Source: Demequina sp. NBRC 110051 (lineage in GTDB: Bacteria > Actinomycetota > Actinomycetes > Actinomycetales > Demequinaceae). From it: a stretch of DNA of 64,000 nt. How positions within the stretch are numbered: the first letter of the stretch is position 1; every line of letters starts with the position of its first letter. Below the pieces are notes generated by a model. That model searched no databases, was not told where the DNA came from, and worked only from the letters and a program-made list of their open reading frames with translations. The stretch covers positions 62,001 to 126,000 of the forward strand of contig NZ_BBRH01000012.1 in assembly GCF_002090055.1 (NCBI RefSeq). The letters run 5' to 3'. Of this stretch, positions 16,455 through 25,120 are shown in pieces. The position numbers were made by a program, and so were the translations under genes.

Positions 16455-18062
16455 CTAGATCTCCTCAAGCTTGCGGGTCTGACGGAAGGCGATCGCCGAG
16501 ATGATGCCGACGACGATGAACACGATGATCGACAGTGCGGAGGCCAGGCCGTAGTCGGCCGATCCGCCGGAGACGCCCGAGATGTTGTAGATCGCGGAGA
16601 TGAGGATGTCCGTCGATCCCAAGCCTGAGGTGCCGGGGAAGGGCGGCCCTCCCTCTGTCAGCATGTAGATGATCGTGAAGTTGTTGAAGTTGAACGCGAA
16701 GGACGAGATCGCCAGCGGCGCGGTCGACACCATCAGCAGCGGCAGGGTGATGGAGCGGAACTGACGCCAGCGGCCCGCGCCATCCATGCGGGAGGCCTCC
16801 ATGGTCTCGCTCGGTAGCGCCTGCAGCGCACCGGTGCACACGAGGAACCAATAGGGGTAGCTGAGCCACAGGTTGACCCACAGGATCGCGAACTTCGCGA
16901 GCCACGGGTCGCCGAGCCAGTTGATGTCCGCGCCGAAGAAGAACCAGTCGTTGATGATGCCGAACTCGCGGTTCAGCATGCCGCGCCACAGCAGCGCGGA
17001 CATGAACGCGGGGAAGGCGTACGGCAGGATGAAGACGGTGCGCATCCACTTGCGGCCGCGGATGCGGTCGTCGTTGTAGATCAGCGCGAACAGCAGGCCA
17101 AGGCCAAAGCTGGTGAGGACCGTGAGGACCGCGAACGCGAATGTCCACAGCGTGACCTTCAGCAGCGGGCCCGCGAGGTTCTGGTCGGTGACGGCGCGCA
17201 CAAAGTTGTCGAAGCCGACTGTCACGGACCAGCCGGTGGGCAGGCGCGAGCCGTCGTCCGCGACGAAGTTGCCGACTTCCTGGTCCGCGTAGTAGACCGT
17301 GCCGGTTTCCTTGTCGGTGAAGGTCTGGGCCTCGTCGTCCCACTCGATGGACGACTGGTAGATGGCGCCAGAGGAGCCGTCGCGGGTGCGCATGGAGCCG
17401 TCCTCGGCCTCGTCAGAGACGGGGACGCGCAGGTCGATGACGTCCTGCTGCAGGTCCTGGTCGGAGAACAGTTCGTTCTGGGAGACGACCTCCCAGCCGG
17501 GAACTTCGGTGGGGCGGCTGTTGGTGTCGACCACGGCACCGCTGACGGGCTCGAGCACGTCCTCCTCGGTGCCGACAGAGACGATGCCATCCTGGGTCAC
17601 GGCGAAGCCGAGCGTGTCGCCGTCGCGGACGATGCTGAGCGGCACCGTGGGCGTTCCGTCGACGCGGCGTTCGTTCTGGATCAGGGTGGCCTCGACGGCC
17701 TGCTGCTGCGAGCCCGCGTGGCCGGTGCCGTAGTTGGTGAAGGCGACGTAGCCGGTGTAGGCGAGCGTGAAGAGCTGGAAGATCGCCAGGAAGATGAGGC
17801 CCGGGTACAGGTACTTCAGCGGCAGCGTGCGCTTCGCGAAGTAGATGATGTCCGCGCCCACGATGAGCACGATCGACAGGGTGAGGATCGCCCACGCCTC
17901 GGCGTTCCAGGCCGACATGATGATGGTGAGCGCGAGAGCGTTCACCAACGCCATCAGCAGGAGCTTGGCGATGAAACCTCCGCCCAGTCCGCTCCAGCGC
18001 CGCGCGTGCGACTCCCGGGGAGCCTTCGGCTCCTTCACCGCGACCGCGTCATCGTTGGCCAT
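16455..18062 (-). CDS. ABC sugar permease, MalF/GanP-like, with large extracellular loop
   Basis: 535 residues from ATG 18062, AGGAGAG ribosome site just before. Three membrane helices lie at about 30-115 (FIAKLLLMALVNALALTIIM onward). A soluble stretch at about 125-280 sits where MalF has its P2 loop, and five more helices contain the EAA loop (ETMEASRMDGAGRWRQFRSITLPLL). The loop probably docks the binding protein outside the membrane. Length and layout are MalF/GanP-like rather than the short permeases common in Gram-positives. It is co-transcribed with the binding protein upstream and the MalG-like permease downstream. Confidence 0.92.
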   Translation of the reverse strand: MANDDAVAVKEPKAPRESHARRWSGLGGGFIAKLLLMALVNALALTIIMSAWNAEAWAILTLSIVLIVGADIIYFAKRTLPLKYLYPGLIFLAIFQLFTLAYTGYVAFTNYGTGHAGSQQQAVEATLIQNERRVDGTPTVPLSIVRDGDTLGFAVTQDGIVSVGTEEDVLEPVSGAVVDTNSRPTEVPGWEVVSQNELFSDQDLQQDVIDLRVPVSDEAEDGSMRTRDGSSGAIYQSSIEWDDEAQTFTDKETGTVYYADQEVGNFVADDGSRLPTGWSVTVGFDNFVRAVTDQNLAGPLLKVTLWTFAFAVLTVLTSFGLGLLFALIYNDDRIRGRKWMRTVFILPYAFPAFMSALLWRGMLNREFGIINDWFFFGADINWLGDPWLAKFAILWVNLWLSYPYWFLVCTGALQALPSETMEASRMDGAGRWRQFRSITLPLLMVSTAPLAISSFAFNFNNFTIIYMLTEGGPPFPGTSGLGSTDILISAIYNISGVSGGSADYGLASALSIIVFIVVGIISAIAFRQTRKLEEI

Positions 18063-18115
18063 TGTCTCTCCTGCTGTGTCGTCGTTGTCAGAGCCGGGCG
18101 TACCCGGCGGGGAGA

Positions 18116-18149
18116 GGGAGGACGAGCCGGCGAGCCGACCCGCCCTCCC
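18116..18149 (-). terminator. Attenuator-like hairpin between binding protein and permease genes
   Basis: Two 15-base arms around a 4-base loop. All three imperfect positions are G-U pairs on the leftward RNA but mismatches on the other strand, which marks it as a leftward RNA structure. Such hairpins usually stabilise the binding-protein message and reduce permease expression. Confidence 0.6.
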
Positions 18150-18157
18150 TTCGGACC

Positions 18158-19441
18158 TTAGCCGATGGCGGCCTCGAGCTCCGAGACCATCGAGTCCCAG
18201 GTGCCGGCGGGGTCATCCGCGGTACCGGTGATGAGCTGGATCTCGGCGGCGTTCCAGAAGTCCCACACGTCACCCATCTGCGGGATCGACGGCATCGGGA
18301 CGCCCTGGGCGGCCGAGGCGACGAAGCCGGCGGTGATCGGGTCGGCCGAGAACTCCTCGGCGAGCGCGGTCAGCGCGGGCAGGCGCGGGTCGGCCTCATA
18401 CAGGGCGCGCTGGGCGTCCTCGGTGGCCATGTAGTTGGTGAGGAACTGGTTGGCCAGCAGCGTGTTCTCCGACTGCGAGGACACGTAGAAGCCCTGCACA
18501 CCCACGAACGGGGCGGCGGTCTCGCCACCGGCGGAGACCATGGGCGACACGACGAGGTTCATCGAGTCGTCGTCGAAGAACGGCATCCACGGGCCCTGCA
18601 GGATGAACGGCGACTCGCCGTCAGCGAAGAGCTGGTTCGAGGTGTCGTAGTCGATGGTGTCCGAGAAGTAGCCGGTGCCGGCCGAGCCGTTGTCGTACAG
18701 GAACTGCGCGAAGGCCTGACCGGCCTCGCCACCCATGCCGACCTCGGTGGTGTAGGAGCCGGACTCGTCCTGGACGAACACGGGGGCGCCGAACGAGGTC
18801 TGCAGCGGGTACGCCGAGTAGCCGTCGCCCGACGTTCCGTTGGTGAACAGGATGAACGGGCGGTCCTCGAAACCGGCCTCCTCGGACATCGCGATCATCT
18901 CGTCCCACGTGGTGGGGGCGGTGTCGCCGACGAGGTCAGCGTTCTGGATGAGCGCGATCGCCTCGGTCGCATACGGCAGGCCGTACAGCTGGCCGTCGTA
19001 GGTGAAGGCGTCGATCGCGACCTGCTCGAAGTCGTCGGCGGTCTCGCCGAGGTCGACCGTGTTGACCACACCGGCCTCCACGAGCGCGCCGGCCCAGTCG
19101 TGCGCGCCGACGGTGATGTCGGGGCCCTCGCCGGTGGGAACCTGGGCGATGAAGTCGTTGCGAAGGTCCTCGAAGTTCTTCTGGACGATCTCGACGGTCG
19201 CGCCGGTCTCCGCCTCGAACGTGTCGGCGACGGTCTGGATGGCGCCCTCACGCTCGGCGTCGGTCCAGATGGTCAGGGTCTGACCCGAGGCGTCGATGGC
19301 CTCGGGCGCTTCCGAGGTCGACACGGTCGGCTCGGCGCTGGTGGTCTCAGCGGTCTCGGCGGGCTCGGGGTCCGAGCTGCACGCGGCCAGGAGCGCAGCG
19401 GTCGCGACGAACGCGGCTCCCATTCCGATCTGCTTGCGCAT
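18158..19441 (-). CDS. Sugar-binding lipoprotein of an ABC importer (MalE/GanO-like)
   Basis: 427 residues from ATG 19441 with GGAAGGA upstream. The N-terminus has a lipoprotein signal, lipobox LAAC with Cys near residue 21, then a low-complexity acidic linker. The body is a family-1 extracellular solute-binding protein: LTIWTDAEREGAIQTVADTFEAETG, PDITVGAHDWAGALVEAG, YGLPYATEAIALIQN. It should capture galacto-oligosaccharides released by the GH53 enzyme and hand them to the two permeases encoded next. Substrate is inferred from context; maltose-type ligands cannot be excluded from sequence alone. The upstream leader carries two hairpins, suggesting RNA-level control. Confidence 0.93.
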   Translation of the reverse strand: MRKQIGMGAAFVATAALLAACSSDPEPAETAETTSAEPTVSTSEAPEAIDASGQTLTIWTDAEREGAIQTVADTFEAETGATVEIVQKNFEDLRNDFIAQVPTGEGPDITVGAHDWAGALVEAGVVNTVDLGETADDFEQVAIDAFTYDGQLYGLPYATEAIALIQNADLVGDTAPTTWDEMIAMSEEAGFEDRPFILFTNGTSGDGYSAYPLQTSFGAPVFVQDESGSYTTEVGMGGEAGQAFAQFLYDNGSAGTGYFSDTIDYDTSNQLFADGESPFILQGPWMPFFDDDSMNLVVSPMVSAGGETAAPFVGVQGFYVSSQSENTLLANQFLTNYMATEDAQRALYEADPRLPALTALAEEFSADPITAGFVASAAQGVPMPSIPQMGDVWDFWNAAEIQLITGTADDPAGTWDSMVSELEAAIG

Positions 19442-19462
19442 GATGTTTCCTTCCGAAGTGGG

Positions 19463-19504
19463 GGTCGTCATCCGCCTCCGCTTCGAGGCGGGTCCATGAC
19501 GACC
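19463..19504 (-). promoter_or_regulatory. Compound hairpin in the leader of the binding-protein gene
   Basis: Outer arms GGTCGTCAT/ATGACGACC (9 bp) and inner arms CCGCCTC/GAGGCGG (7 bp) stack with a small bulge and a 6-base loop, 22 bp before the start codon. It may act as an mRNA stabiliser or a translation or attenuation element. No known riboswitch class fits. Confidence 0.45.
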
Positions 19505-19514
19505 GTTGTGCTGA

Positions 19515-19535
19515 CGAGCGGCACCGTGCCGCTCG
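19515..19535 (-). terminator. 21-base palindromic hairpin after the beta-galactosidase gene
   Basis: CGAGCGGCACCGTGCCGCTCG is self-complementary and lies 64 bp past the GH42 stop. It probably ends or trims the GH42 transcript before the binding-protein gene. Confidence 0.55.
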
Positions 19536-19598
19536 CTGATGGTGCTGGTCCGGGGTGTGTGCGCCGACGACTGCGTCAGCGCACGCTGGAGGTGGCGA

Positions 19599-21620
19599 TC
19601 AGGCACCACCCCCCGGGTTCTCCCTCGCGACGCGGACGACGGCGACGTCGCCGGCCGGGAGGTGGAGCTGTCCCTCGATCGTGGCACCGTCCAGCAGGTT
19701 GGTGCCCGTGATCGACAGGCTGGTGTCCGTCTCGCGGTGATTCACCGCGATGACGAAGTCGTGAGTGGCGCCGCGGCGGGTCATGGTCTCGAGCCCCTCC
19801 GGTGCGCCGGAGGGCACGATGCCCGCGTCCGCGTACACCTGGTCCGCGACGGCCTTGAGCGACTCGACACCGAAGCGCGTACCGACGTACCAGGCGGCAC
19901 CCTTGCCGTGCGTGTGGCGCGTGACGGCGGGAAGTCCCGCGCCGGGCCCGCCGACGAACGTGCCGCGCACCTCGGCGCCCGCGAGCGCGATGTCCTCGGC
20001 CCAGGCATCCGTGGGCAGCTGCGTGCCGTCGAAGGACACAGCGCAGGTCTCGCCCTCGCGCAGCGGCAGGAACTCCTCGACCGTGAGGCCCAGGGCATCC
20101 TTCAGCGGAGCGCCGAACCCGCCCTCGTGAACGGCGTCGTTCTCGTTCACGATGCCCGAGAAGGCGCCCACCAGCAGCGTGCCGCCCTCGGCCACGTAGG
20201 TGGTCAGGTTGTGACCGGCCGATGCCGTGAGCAGGTAAGAGGTGGGTGCCACCACGAGTCGGTACGCGGAGAGATCCGCCTCCGGGTGCACAAAGTCGAC
20301 GGCAACATCGTCGCGCCACAGGCGCTCGTAGTAGGCACGCATGCGCTCGCGGAACTGCATGTCGTCGCTGGGGCGCCACTCGAGGTCGTGGGCCCACAGC
20401 GACTCCCAGTCGTACAGGACAGCGACGTCCGCGACCACGCGCGATCCGCGCAGCTCGGCGATGTCCTTGAGGTCCTGGCCCAGCTGCGTGACCTCGCGGA
20501 AGACCCGCGAGTTCTTGCCCGCGTGGGGAAGCATCGCGGAGTGGAACTTCTCGGCTCCCGAACGCGACGCTCGCCACTGGAAGAAGAGGATGCCGTCGGC
20601 GCCGCGTCCCACGTGGGTCAGCGCATTGCGCCGCTCCTCCCCCGGTCGCTTCGCGATGTTGCGGCCCTGCCAGTTCACGGCCGAGCTCGAGTGCTCCATG
20701 AGGATCCACGGGTTGCCGCCACCGACCGACCGAGTGAGGTCCGCGGACAGCGCGAGTCCCACGTGAGCGTCCGGGTCGGGCGACCACAGGTAGTGGTCGT
20801 CGGAGACCACGTCGACGTCCTTGGCCCACTTCCACAGGTCGGTGTTCCACGACTGGTGTGCCATGAAGTTGGTGGTGACGGGCTTGTCGGAGTACTGGCG
20901 GATCGCGTCGCGCTCGATGCGGAAGCACTCGCGCAGCTGGTCGTCCGTGAAGCGGGCCCAGTCGAGCTTCATCGCCGGGTTCGCGATGGTGGGGGTCGCG
21001 GCGGGGGCCACCACGTGCTCCCAGTCGCCGTAACGCTGGCCCCAGAAGGCCGTCCCCCAGGCCGCGTTGAGCGCCTCGAGGGTGCCGTAGCGGCGCTGGA
21101 GCCACTGCTGCCACGCCGCGACCGAGCGGGGGCCAAAATCCTCGCCCACGGGCACGCCGTACTCGTTGTGCACGTGCCACATGACCACGGCGGGGTGGTC
21201 GGCGTAGTGGCGCGCGAGCTCGGTGGCCATGCGCGCGATCGCCTCGCGGTATTCGGTCGAGGCGTGGGAGGCCATGCCGCGCGAGCCGAAGCCCATCACG
21301 GTGCCGTCCTTGGTGATGACCCGCGACTCGGGATACATGTGGAAGAACCACGCGGGGGGCGACACCGAGGGGGTGCCGAGGTCGACCGCGATGCCGTTGG
21401 CGTGCAGCAGGTCGAGCAGCTCGTCCATCCAGGAGAAGTCGTACAGACCCTCCTTGGGCTCGAGCATGGCCCACGAGAAGATGCCGACGGAGACCAGGTT
21501 GACGCCGGCCTCGCGCATCAGCGCGACGTCCTCGTCCCACACCTCGCGCGACCACTGCTCGGGGTTGTAGTCCCCGCCGTAGGCCAGGCCGTCAAGTGCG
21601 GGCCAGGAATACTCCGTCAT
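19599..21620 (-). CDS. Beta-galactosidase, GH42
   Basis: 673 residues from ATG 21620, TGGAG ribosome site. It opens with the GH42 signature GGDYNPEQWSREVWDEDV. The acid/base Glu is at about residue 153 (WHVHNEYG) and the nucleophile Glu at about 308 (ILMEHSSSAVNW). A trimerisation-like alpha/beta domain and a beta-sandwich C-terminus follow. There is no signal peptide, so the enzyme is cytoplasmic. GH42 enzymes of Gram-positives commonly hydrolyse beta-1,4- and beta-1,3-galacto-oligosaccharides. With the GH53 gene, importer and LacI gene, this matches the known Bifidobacterium-type galactan cluster. It is divergent from lacI, and the intergenic region carries two LacI-type operator candidates. 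Confidence 0.95.
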   Translation of the reverse strand: MTEYSWPALDGLAYGGDYNPEQWSREVWDEDVALMREAGVNLVSVGIFSWAMLEPKEGLYDFSWMDELLDLLHANGIAVDLGTPSVSPPAWFFHMYPESRVITKDGTVMGFGSRGMASHASTEYREAIARMATELARHYADHPAVVMWHVHNEYGVPVGEDFGPRSVAAWQQWLQRRYGTLEALNAAWGTAFWGQRYGDWEHVVAPAATPTIANPAMKLDWARFTDDQLRECFRIERDAIRQYSDKPVTTNFMAHQSWNTDLWKWAKDVDVVSDDHYLWSPDPDAHVGLALSADLTRSVGGGNPWILMEHSSSAVNWQGRNIAKRPGEERRNALTHVGRGADGILFFQWRASRSGAEKFHSAMLPHAGKNSRVFREVTQLGQDLKDIAELRGSRVVADVAVLYDWESLWAHDLEWRPSDDMQFRERMRAYYERLWRDDVAVDFVHPEADLSAYRLVVAPTSYLLTASAGHNLTTYVAEGGTLLVGAFSGIVNENDAVHEGGFGAPLKDALGLTVEEFLPLREGETCAVSFDGTQLPTDAWAEDIALAGAEVRGTFVGGPGAGLPAVTRHTHGKGAAWYVGTRFGVESLKAVADQVYADAGIVPSGAPEGLETMTRRGATHDFVIAVNHRETDTSLSITGTNLLDGATIEGQLHLPAGDVAVVRVARENPGGGA

Positions 21621-21738
21621 GACACTCCATTGGATCAGGCGACCTGAGGTCGCATACGTGCTCGGTCACCTCTGTTCGGGACTGTGACCGGTCCCAGTTT
21701 GACTCCTCCCTGGCGGATTTGCAATCCGGCGGCACCAT

Positions 21739-21760
21739 CGTGACGAAACCGTGACGAAAC
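21739..21760. repeat. Tandem 11-bp direct repeat in the divergent promoter region
   Basis: Two adjacent copies of CGTGACGAAAC. Each contains CGAAAC, the half-site of the palindrome upstream of the GH1 gene (37041-37052). It may be a regulator or RNA-polymerase contact site; evidence is limited to the pattern. Confidence 0.4.
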
Positions 21761-21785
21761 ATTCGCACTGCCGTCGCCGCGCCAA

Positions 21786-21799
21786 TGGAACCGCTTACA
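21786..21799. promoter_or_regulatory. LacI-family operator candidate 1
   Basis: TGGAACCGCTTACA fits the LacI-type pattern TGnAAnCGnTTnCA. It lies between the divergent GH42 and lacI starts. Confidence 0.6.
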
Positions 21800-21853
21800 T
21801 TCTCACCCTGCATCCGGCGGCGTTGCCACCGCGTGACAGGTTTGTGACCCAAC

Positions 21854-21867
21854 TGTAACCGCTTGCA
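21854..21867. promoter_or_regulatory. LacI-family operator candidate 2
   Basis: TGTAACCGCTTGCA shares the core AACCGCTT with the site 68 bp to the left and lies 47 bp before the regulator start. Two spaced sites suggest looping and autoregulation. Confidence 0.6.
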
Positions 21868-21914
21868 TTGCGGCGCCGCATCCGCGCAGGGCAGGAGCGC
21901 TAGGCTCTGTATTC

Positions 21915-22946
21915 GTGGAACAGATCGAGGGAGCACCCACGCGCGCAGTGCGGCGAAAGCCGACCATCCGTGACGTCGCTGCGGAGGCAGGCGTGTCCCG
22001 CGGCACGGTCTCCCGGGTGATCAACGGCGGCCACTGGGTCTCACCCGAGGCCCGCGCCAAGGTGGAGCAGGCCATCGAGGCCACCGGCTACTACGCCAAC
22101 ACCCATGCGCGCTCCCTCGCCACGGGACGCTCCGACTCCGTCGCCTTCCTCCTCACCGAGCCGCAGCACTTGCTGTTCGCCGACCCCACCTTCGCCCTGC
22201 TGCTGCGCGGCGCTGCCGAGGCGCTCGCGGCTCGCCGCAAGACGCTCGTGCTGTTGGTGGCCGGAACCGCCGAGGAGCGCGAGAACGTCGCGCACTTCGT
22301 GGGCGCCGGCCACGTCGACGGCGTCCTCCTGATCTCGTCTCACGAGCAGGACCCCCTGCTCGACACCCTCATCGCGACAGGGATTCCCACCGTGTCCTGC
22401 GGCATTCCGCTGGGCCACCAGGGCGAGATCCCCACGGTGTCTGTGGACGAGGTCGACTCGGCACGCGCCGCCACGCGCCACCTGCTGGACACGGGGCGCT
22501 CCAGGATCGCGATGATCGCGGGCCCCGAGGACACGCCAGGCGGGCGTTTCCGCGTGGACGGGTTCCGCGAGGTGCTGGGCGACGCCTTCGACGCCTCCCT
22601 CGTGGAACGCGGCGATTACTCCTCGGAGTCCGGCTCGCAGGCCATGGAGGTCCTGCTTGAGCGTGCCCCCGCCATCGATGCCGTGTTCGCCGCCTCCGAC
22701 CGCATGGCCGCGGGAGCGATCGCGACGCTGCGCCGCGCAGGACGTTCCGTGCCCCAGGACGTCGCCGTCGTCGGCTTCGACGATTCCGGCTTCGCGGAGT
22801 CCTTCGAGCCGCCGCTGACCACCATGCACCAGCCCTTCGACGAGATCTCCGCACACATGGTGCGCCTGTTGCTCGAGGCGATCGCGGGACGCCCCGCCGA
22901 GTCGGTCACGCTGCCTGCCACCTTGGTGAGGCGAGCGAGCGCGTAG
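21915..22946 (+). CDS. LacI-family transcriptional regulator of the galactan locus
   Basis: 343 residues, GTG start at 21915. The N-terminal helix-turn-helix and hinge are typical (TIRDVAAEAGVSRGTVSRVINGG, then VSPEARAKVEQAIEATGY). A periplasmic-binding-protein-like effector domain follows (VDGVLLISS, DEVDSARAATRHLL, IAMIAGPEDT, DAVFAASDRMAAGAI). It is divergent from GH42 and is the only regulator in the cluster, so it probably represses GH42 and its own gene through the AACCGCTT sites. The effector is likely galactose or a galacto-oligosaccharide. Whether it also controls the binding protein and galactanase is open, because I see no matching sites before those genes. Confidence 0.93.
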   Translation: MEQIEGAPTRAVRRKPTIRDVAAEAGVSRGTVSRVINGGHWVSPEARAKVEQAIEATGYYANTHARSLATGRSDSVAFLLTEPQHLLFADPTFALLLRGAAEALAARRKTLVLLVAGTAEERENVAHFVGAGHVDGVLLISSHEQDPLLDTLIATGIPTVSCGIPLGHQGEIPTVSVDEVDSARAATRHLLDTGRSRIAMIAGPEDTPGGRFRVDGFREVLGDAFDASLVERGDYSSESGSQAMEVLLERAPAIDAVFAASDRMAAGAIATLRRAGRSVPQDVAVVGFDDSGFAESFEPPLTTMHQPFDEISAHMVRLLLEAIAGRPAESVTLPATLVRRASA

Positions 22947-22967
22947 GTGACGCGTATCGCTACCCCG

Positions 22968-22981
22968 CCACGGCATCGGCC
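22968..22981 (-). repeat. Exact copy of iterated word GGCCGATGCCGTGG, unpaired
   Basis: Intergenic between lacI and glgE. Unlike the copies at 2797-2834 and 11892-11942, it has no inverted partner nearby. Confidence 0.8.
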
Positions 22982-23078
22982 GTCCTTCATCGTTGGAAGG
23001 CCGCCGCAGGCCCGGAACCTGGGGCGACCCACCCCGCAGCGGGTATCGGCGACGCCCGATCACCGGTAGGTTCGCTGT

Positions 23079-25079
23079 ATGGCCTTCCCAGGTGAATTGT
23101 CGGTTGGACGGATCCCGGTTGTGGGCGTGAGCCCCGCCCTCGAGGAGGGGCGTTGGCCCGCCAAGGCGGTTGTCGGCGAGGCCGTTCCCATCACCGCCAC
23201 CATCTTCCGCGAGGGCCACGACGCGGAGGGCGCCACGATCGTCGTCACACGCCCCGACGGCAAGCGCGACGTGCGGCCCATGCCGCTGAAGGACTTCGGC
23301 AACTCCCTGTACGAGGGGATCTATATCCCTTACCTCGAGGGCATGCACACCTTTCGCGTGGAGGCGTGGTCCGACCCGTACTCGACGTGGGCCCACGCCG
23401 CCGAGGTGAAGGTCGCCGCGGGGGTCGACGTGCAACTCATGCTGGACGAGGGCGTGGTGGTGCTCACGCGAGCGCTCAGCGAGGTGCGGCGTAAGGCGGC
23501 ACGCAAGGAGCTGTTGTCCGCTGCCGTCGACGCGCTCCAGGACCACTCGCTGGCCCCCGACAAGCGGCTCGCCCCGGCGTTGGCCGATGCGGTGAGGGAC
23601 GAGCTCACGGAGCGTCCGCTGCGCGATTGGGTGAGCCCGTCACGGGAGTACCCGCTCATGGTGCAGCGCGAGAAGGCGCTGGTCTCCGCGTGGTACGAGA
23701 TCTTCCCGCGGTCGGAGGGGGCCCGCTACAACGCGCGCTCAGGTCAGTGGAAGTCAGGCACGTTCACGACCGCCGCGAAGCGCCTTCCCGCGATTGCCGA
23801 GATGGGCTTCGACGTCGTCTACCTCACCCCCATCCACCCCATCGGCCTCACGCACCGCAAGGGCCGCAATAACTCGCTGACGGCCGAACCCACGGACCCC
23901 GGCAGCCCCTATGCGATCGGCGCGGCCGAGGGCGGGCACGACGCGATCCACCCCGAGCTGGGCACCATGCGCCAGTTCAAGAACTTCGTGAAGGCCGCCG
24001 CCGACAACGGGCTCGAGGTCGCCCTCGACCTCGCCCTGCAGTGCTCCCCCGACCATCCGTGGGTGACCGAACACCCCGAGTGGTTCACGCAGCGGCTCGA
24101 CGGCACCATCGCATACGCCGAGAACCCCCCCAAGAAGTACCAGGACATTTACCCCCTGAACTTCGACAACGACCCCGAGGGCATCTACCACGCGATTCGC
24201 GACGTGCTCCAGGTGTGGATCGACGCGGGAGTGACGCTGTTCCGCGTCGACAATCCGCATACCAAGCCGCTGACCTTCTGGGAGCGACTCCTCGCCGATG
24301 TCGCGCGCACGCACCCCGAGGTGATCTTCCTGTCGGAGGCGTTCACGCGGCCGGCCATGATGCACACGCTCGCGAAGATCGGCTTCCACCAGTCGTACAC
24401 CTACTTCACGTGGCGGCCCACCGCCGAGGAGATGGGCGAGTACCTCGAGGAACTCTCCGGCGAGGGGTCGTTCTACATGCGTCCCAATTTCTGGCCCACT
24501 ACGCACGACATCCTCACCCCCGACATGCAGGCAGGAGGCGCGCCGCTGTACCAGGCGCGCGCCGTGCTCGCCGGCACCGGCTCCCCCTCGTATGGGATCT
24601 ACACGGGCTACGAGCTGGTCGAGAATGTCCCCCGCCCGGGTGTCGAGGAGCAGATCGACAACGAGAAGTACGAGTTCAAGCACCGCGAGTGGGCGGAGGC
24701 CGATGCGCTCGGGGTACGCGACGTGATCACGCGCGTCAACGCGGCCCGCGGTCGCCGGGTGTCGCTGCGCCGGCTGCGCGGGCTGACGGTGCACGAGAGC
24801 TCGAACCCCTTCATTCTTTGCTACTCCTGCCACGTCCCCGCCGACCAGTCCCCCACCGGCAAGGCGGACACGGTCATCGTGGCAGTGAGCTTCGAGCCCC
24901 ACGTCGCGCACGACGCGATCATCCGGCTCGACATGGAGGCCATCGGGCTGGATGAGGATGCGCGCATCGTTGTCGATGACGCGCTGACGGACGAGACCTT
25001 CACGTGGGGACGCGAGTTTTACGTCAGACTCGACCCGGCGGTGACGATGGCGCACGTGGCCGAGGTGAGGACGCCATGA
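23079..25079 (+). CDS. glgE: Alpha-1,4-glucan:maltose-1-phosphate maltosyltransferase GlgE
   Basis: 666 residues from ATG 23079. An N-terminal beta-sandwich is followed by an insertion region and a GH13_3 barrel. The nucleophile Asp391 sits in FRVDNPHTKP and the acid/base Glu420 in FLSEAFTRP, positions within three residues of Streptomyces GlgE as I recall it. KYQDIYPLNFDND is also characteristic. The enzyme adds maltose from maltose-1-phosphate to alpha-glucan chains. glgB follows 41 bp downstream, the normal pairing. The genes that make maltose-1-phosphate (treS/pep2 or glgM) are not in the window. Cytoplasmic. Confidence 0.96.
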   Translation: MAFPGELSVGRIPVVGVSPALEEGRWPAKAVVGEAVPITATIFREGHDAEGATIVVTRPDGKRDVRPMPLKDFGNSLYEGIYIPYLEGMHTFRVEAWSDPYSTWAHAAEVKVAAGVDVQLMLDEGVVVLTRALSEVRRKAARKELLSAAVDALQDHSLAPDKRLAPALADAVRDELTERPLRDWVSPSREYPLMVQREKALVSAWYEIFPRSEGARYNARSGQWKSGTFTTAAKRLPAIAEMGFDVVYLTPIHPIGLTHRKGRNNSLTAEPTDPGSPYAIGAAEGGHDAIHPELGTMRQFKNFVKAAADNGLEVALDLALQCSPDHPWVTEHPEWFTQRLDGTIAYAENPPKKYQDIYPLNFDNDPEGIYHAIRDVLQVWIDAGVTLFRVDNPHTKPLTFWERLLADVARTHPEVIFLSEAFTRPAMMHTLAKIGFHQSYTYFTWRPTAEEMGEYLEELSGEGSFYMRPNFWPTTHDILTPDMQAGGAPLYQARAVLAGTGSPSYGIYTGYELVENVPRPGVEEQIDNEKYEFKHREWAEADALGVRDVITRVNAARGRRVSLRRLRGLTVHESSNPFILCYSCHVPADQSPTGKADTVIVAVSFEPHVAHDAIIRLDMEAIGLDEDARIVVDDALTDETFTWGREFYVRLDPAVTMAHVAEVRTP

Positions 25080-25120
25080 CGTCCCTCGCCCACCACACGA
25101 CGAACGGAAGGCGGTGAACC

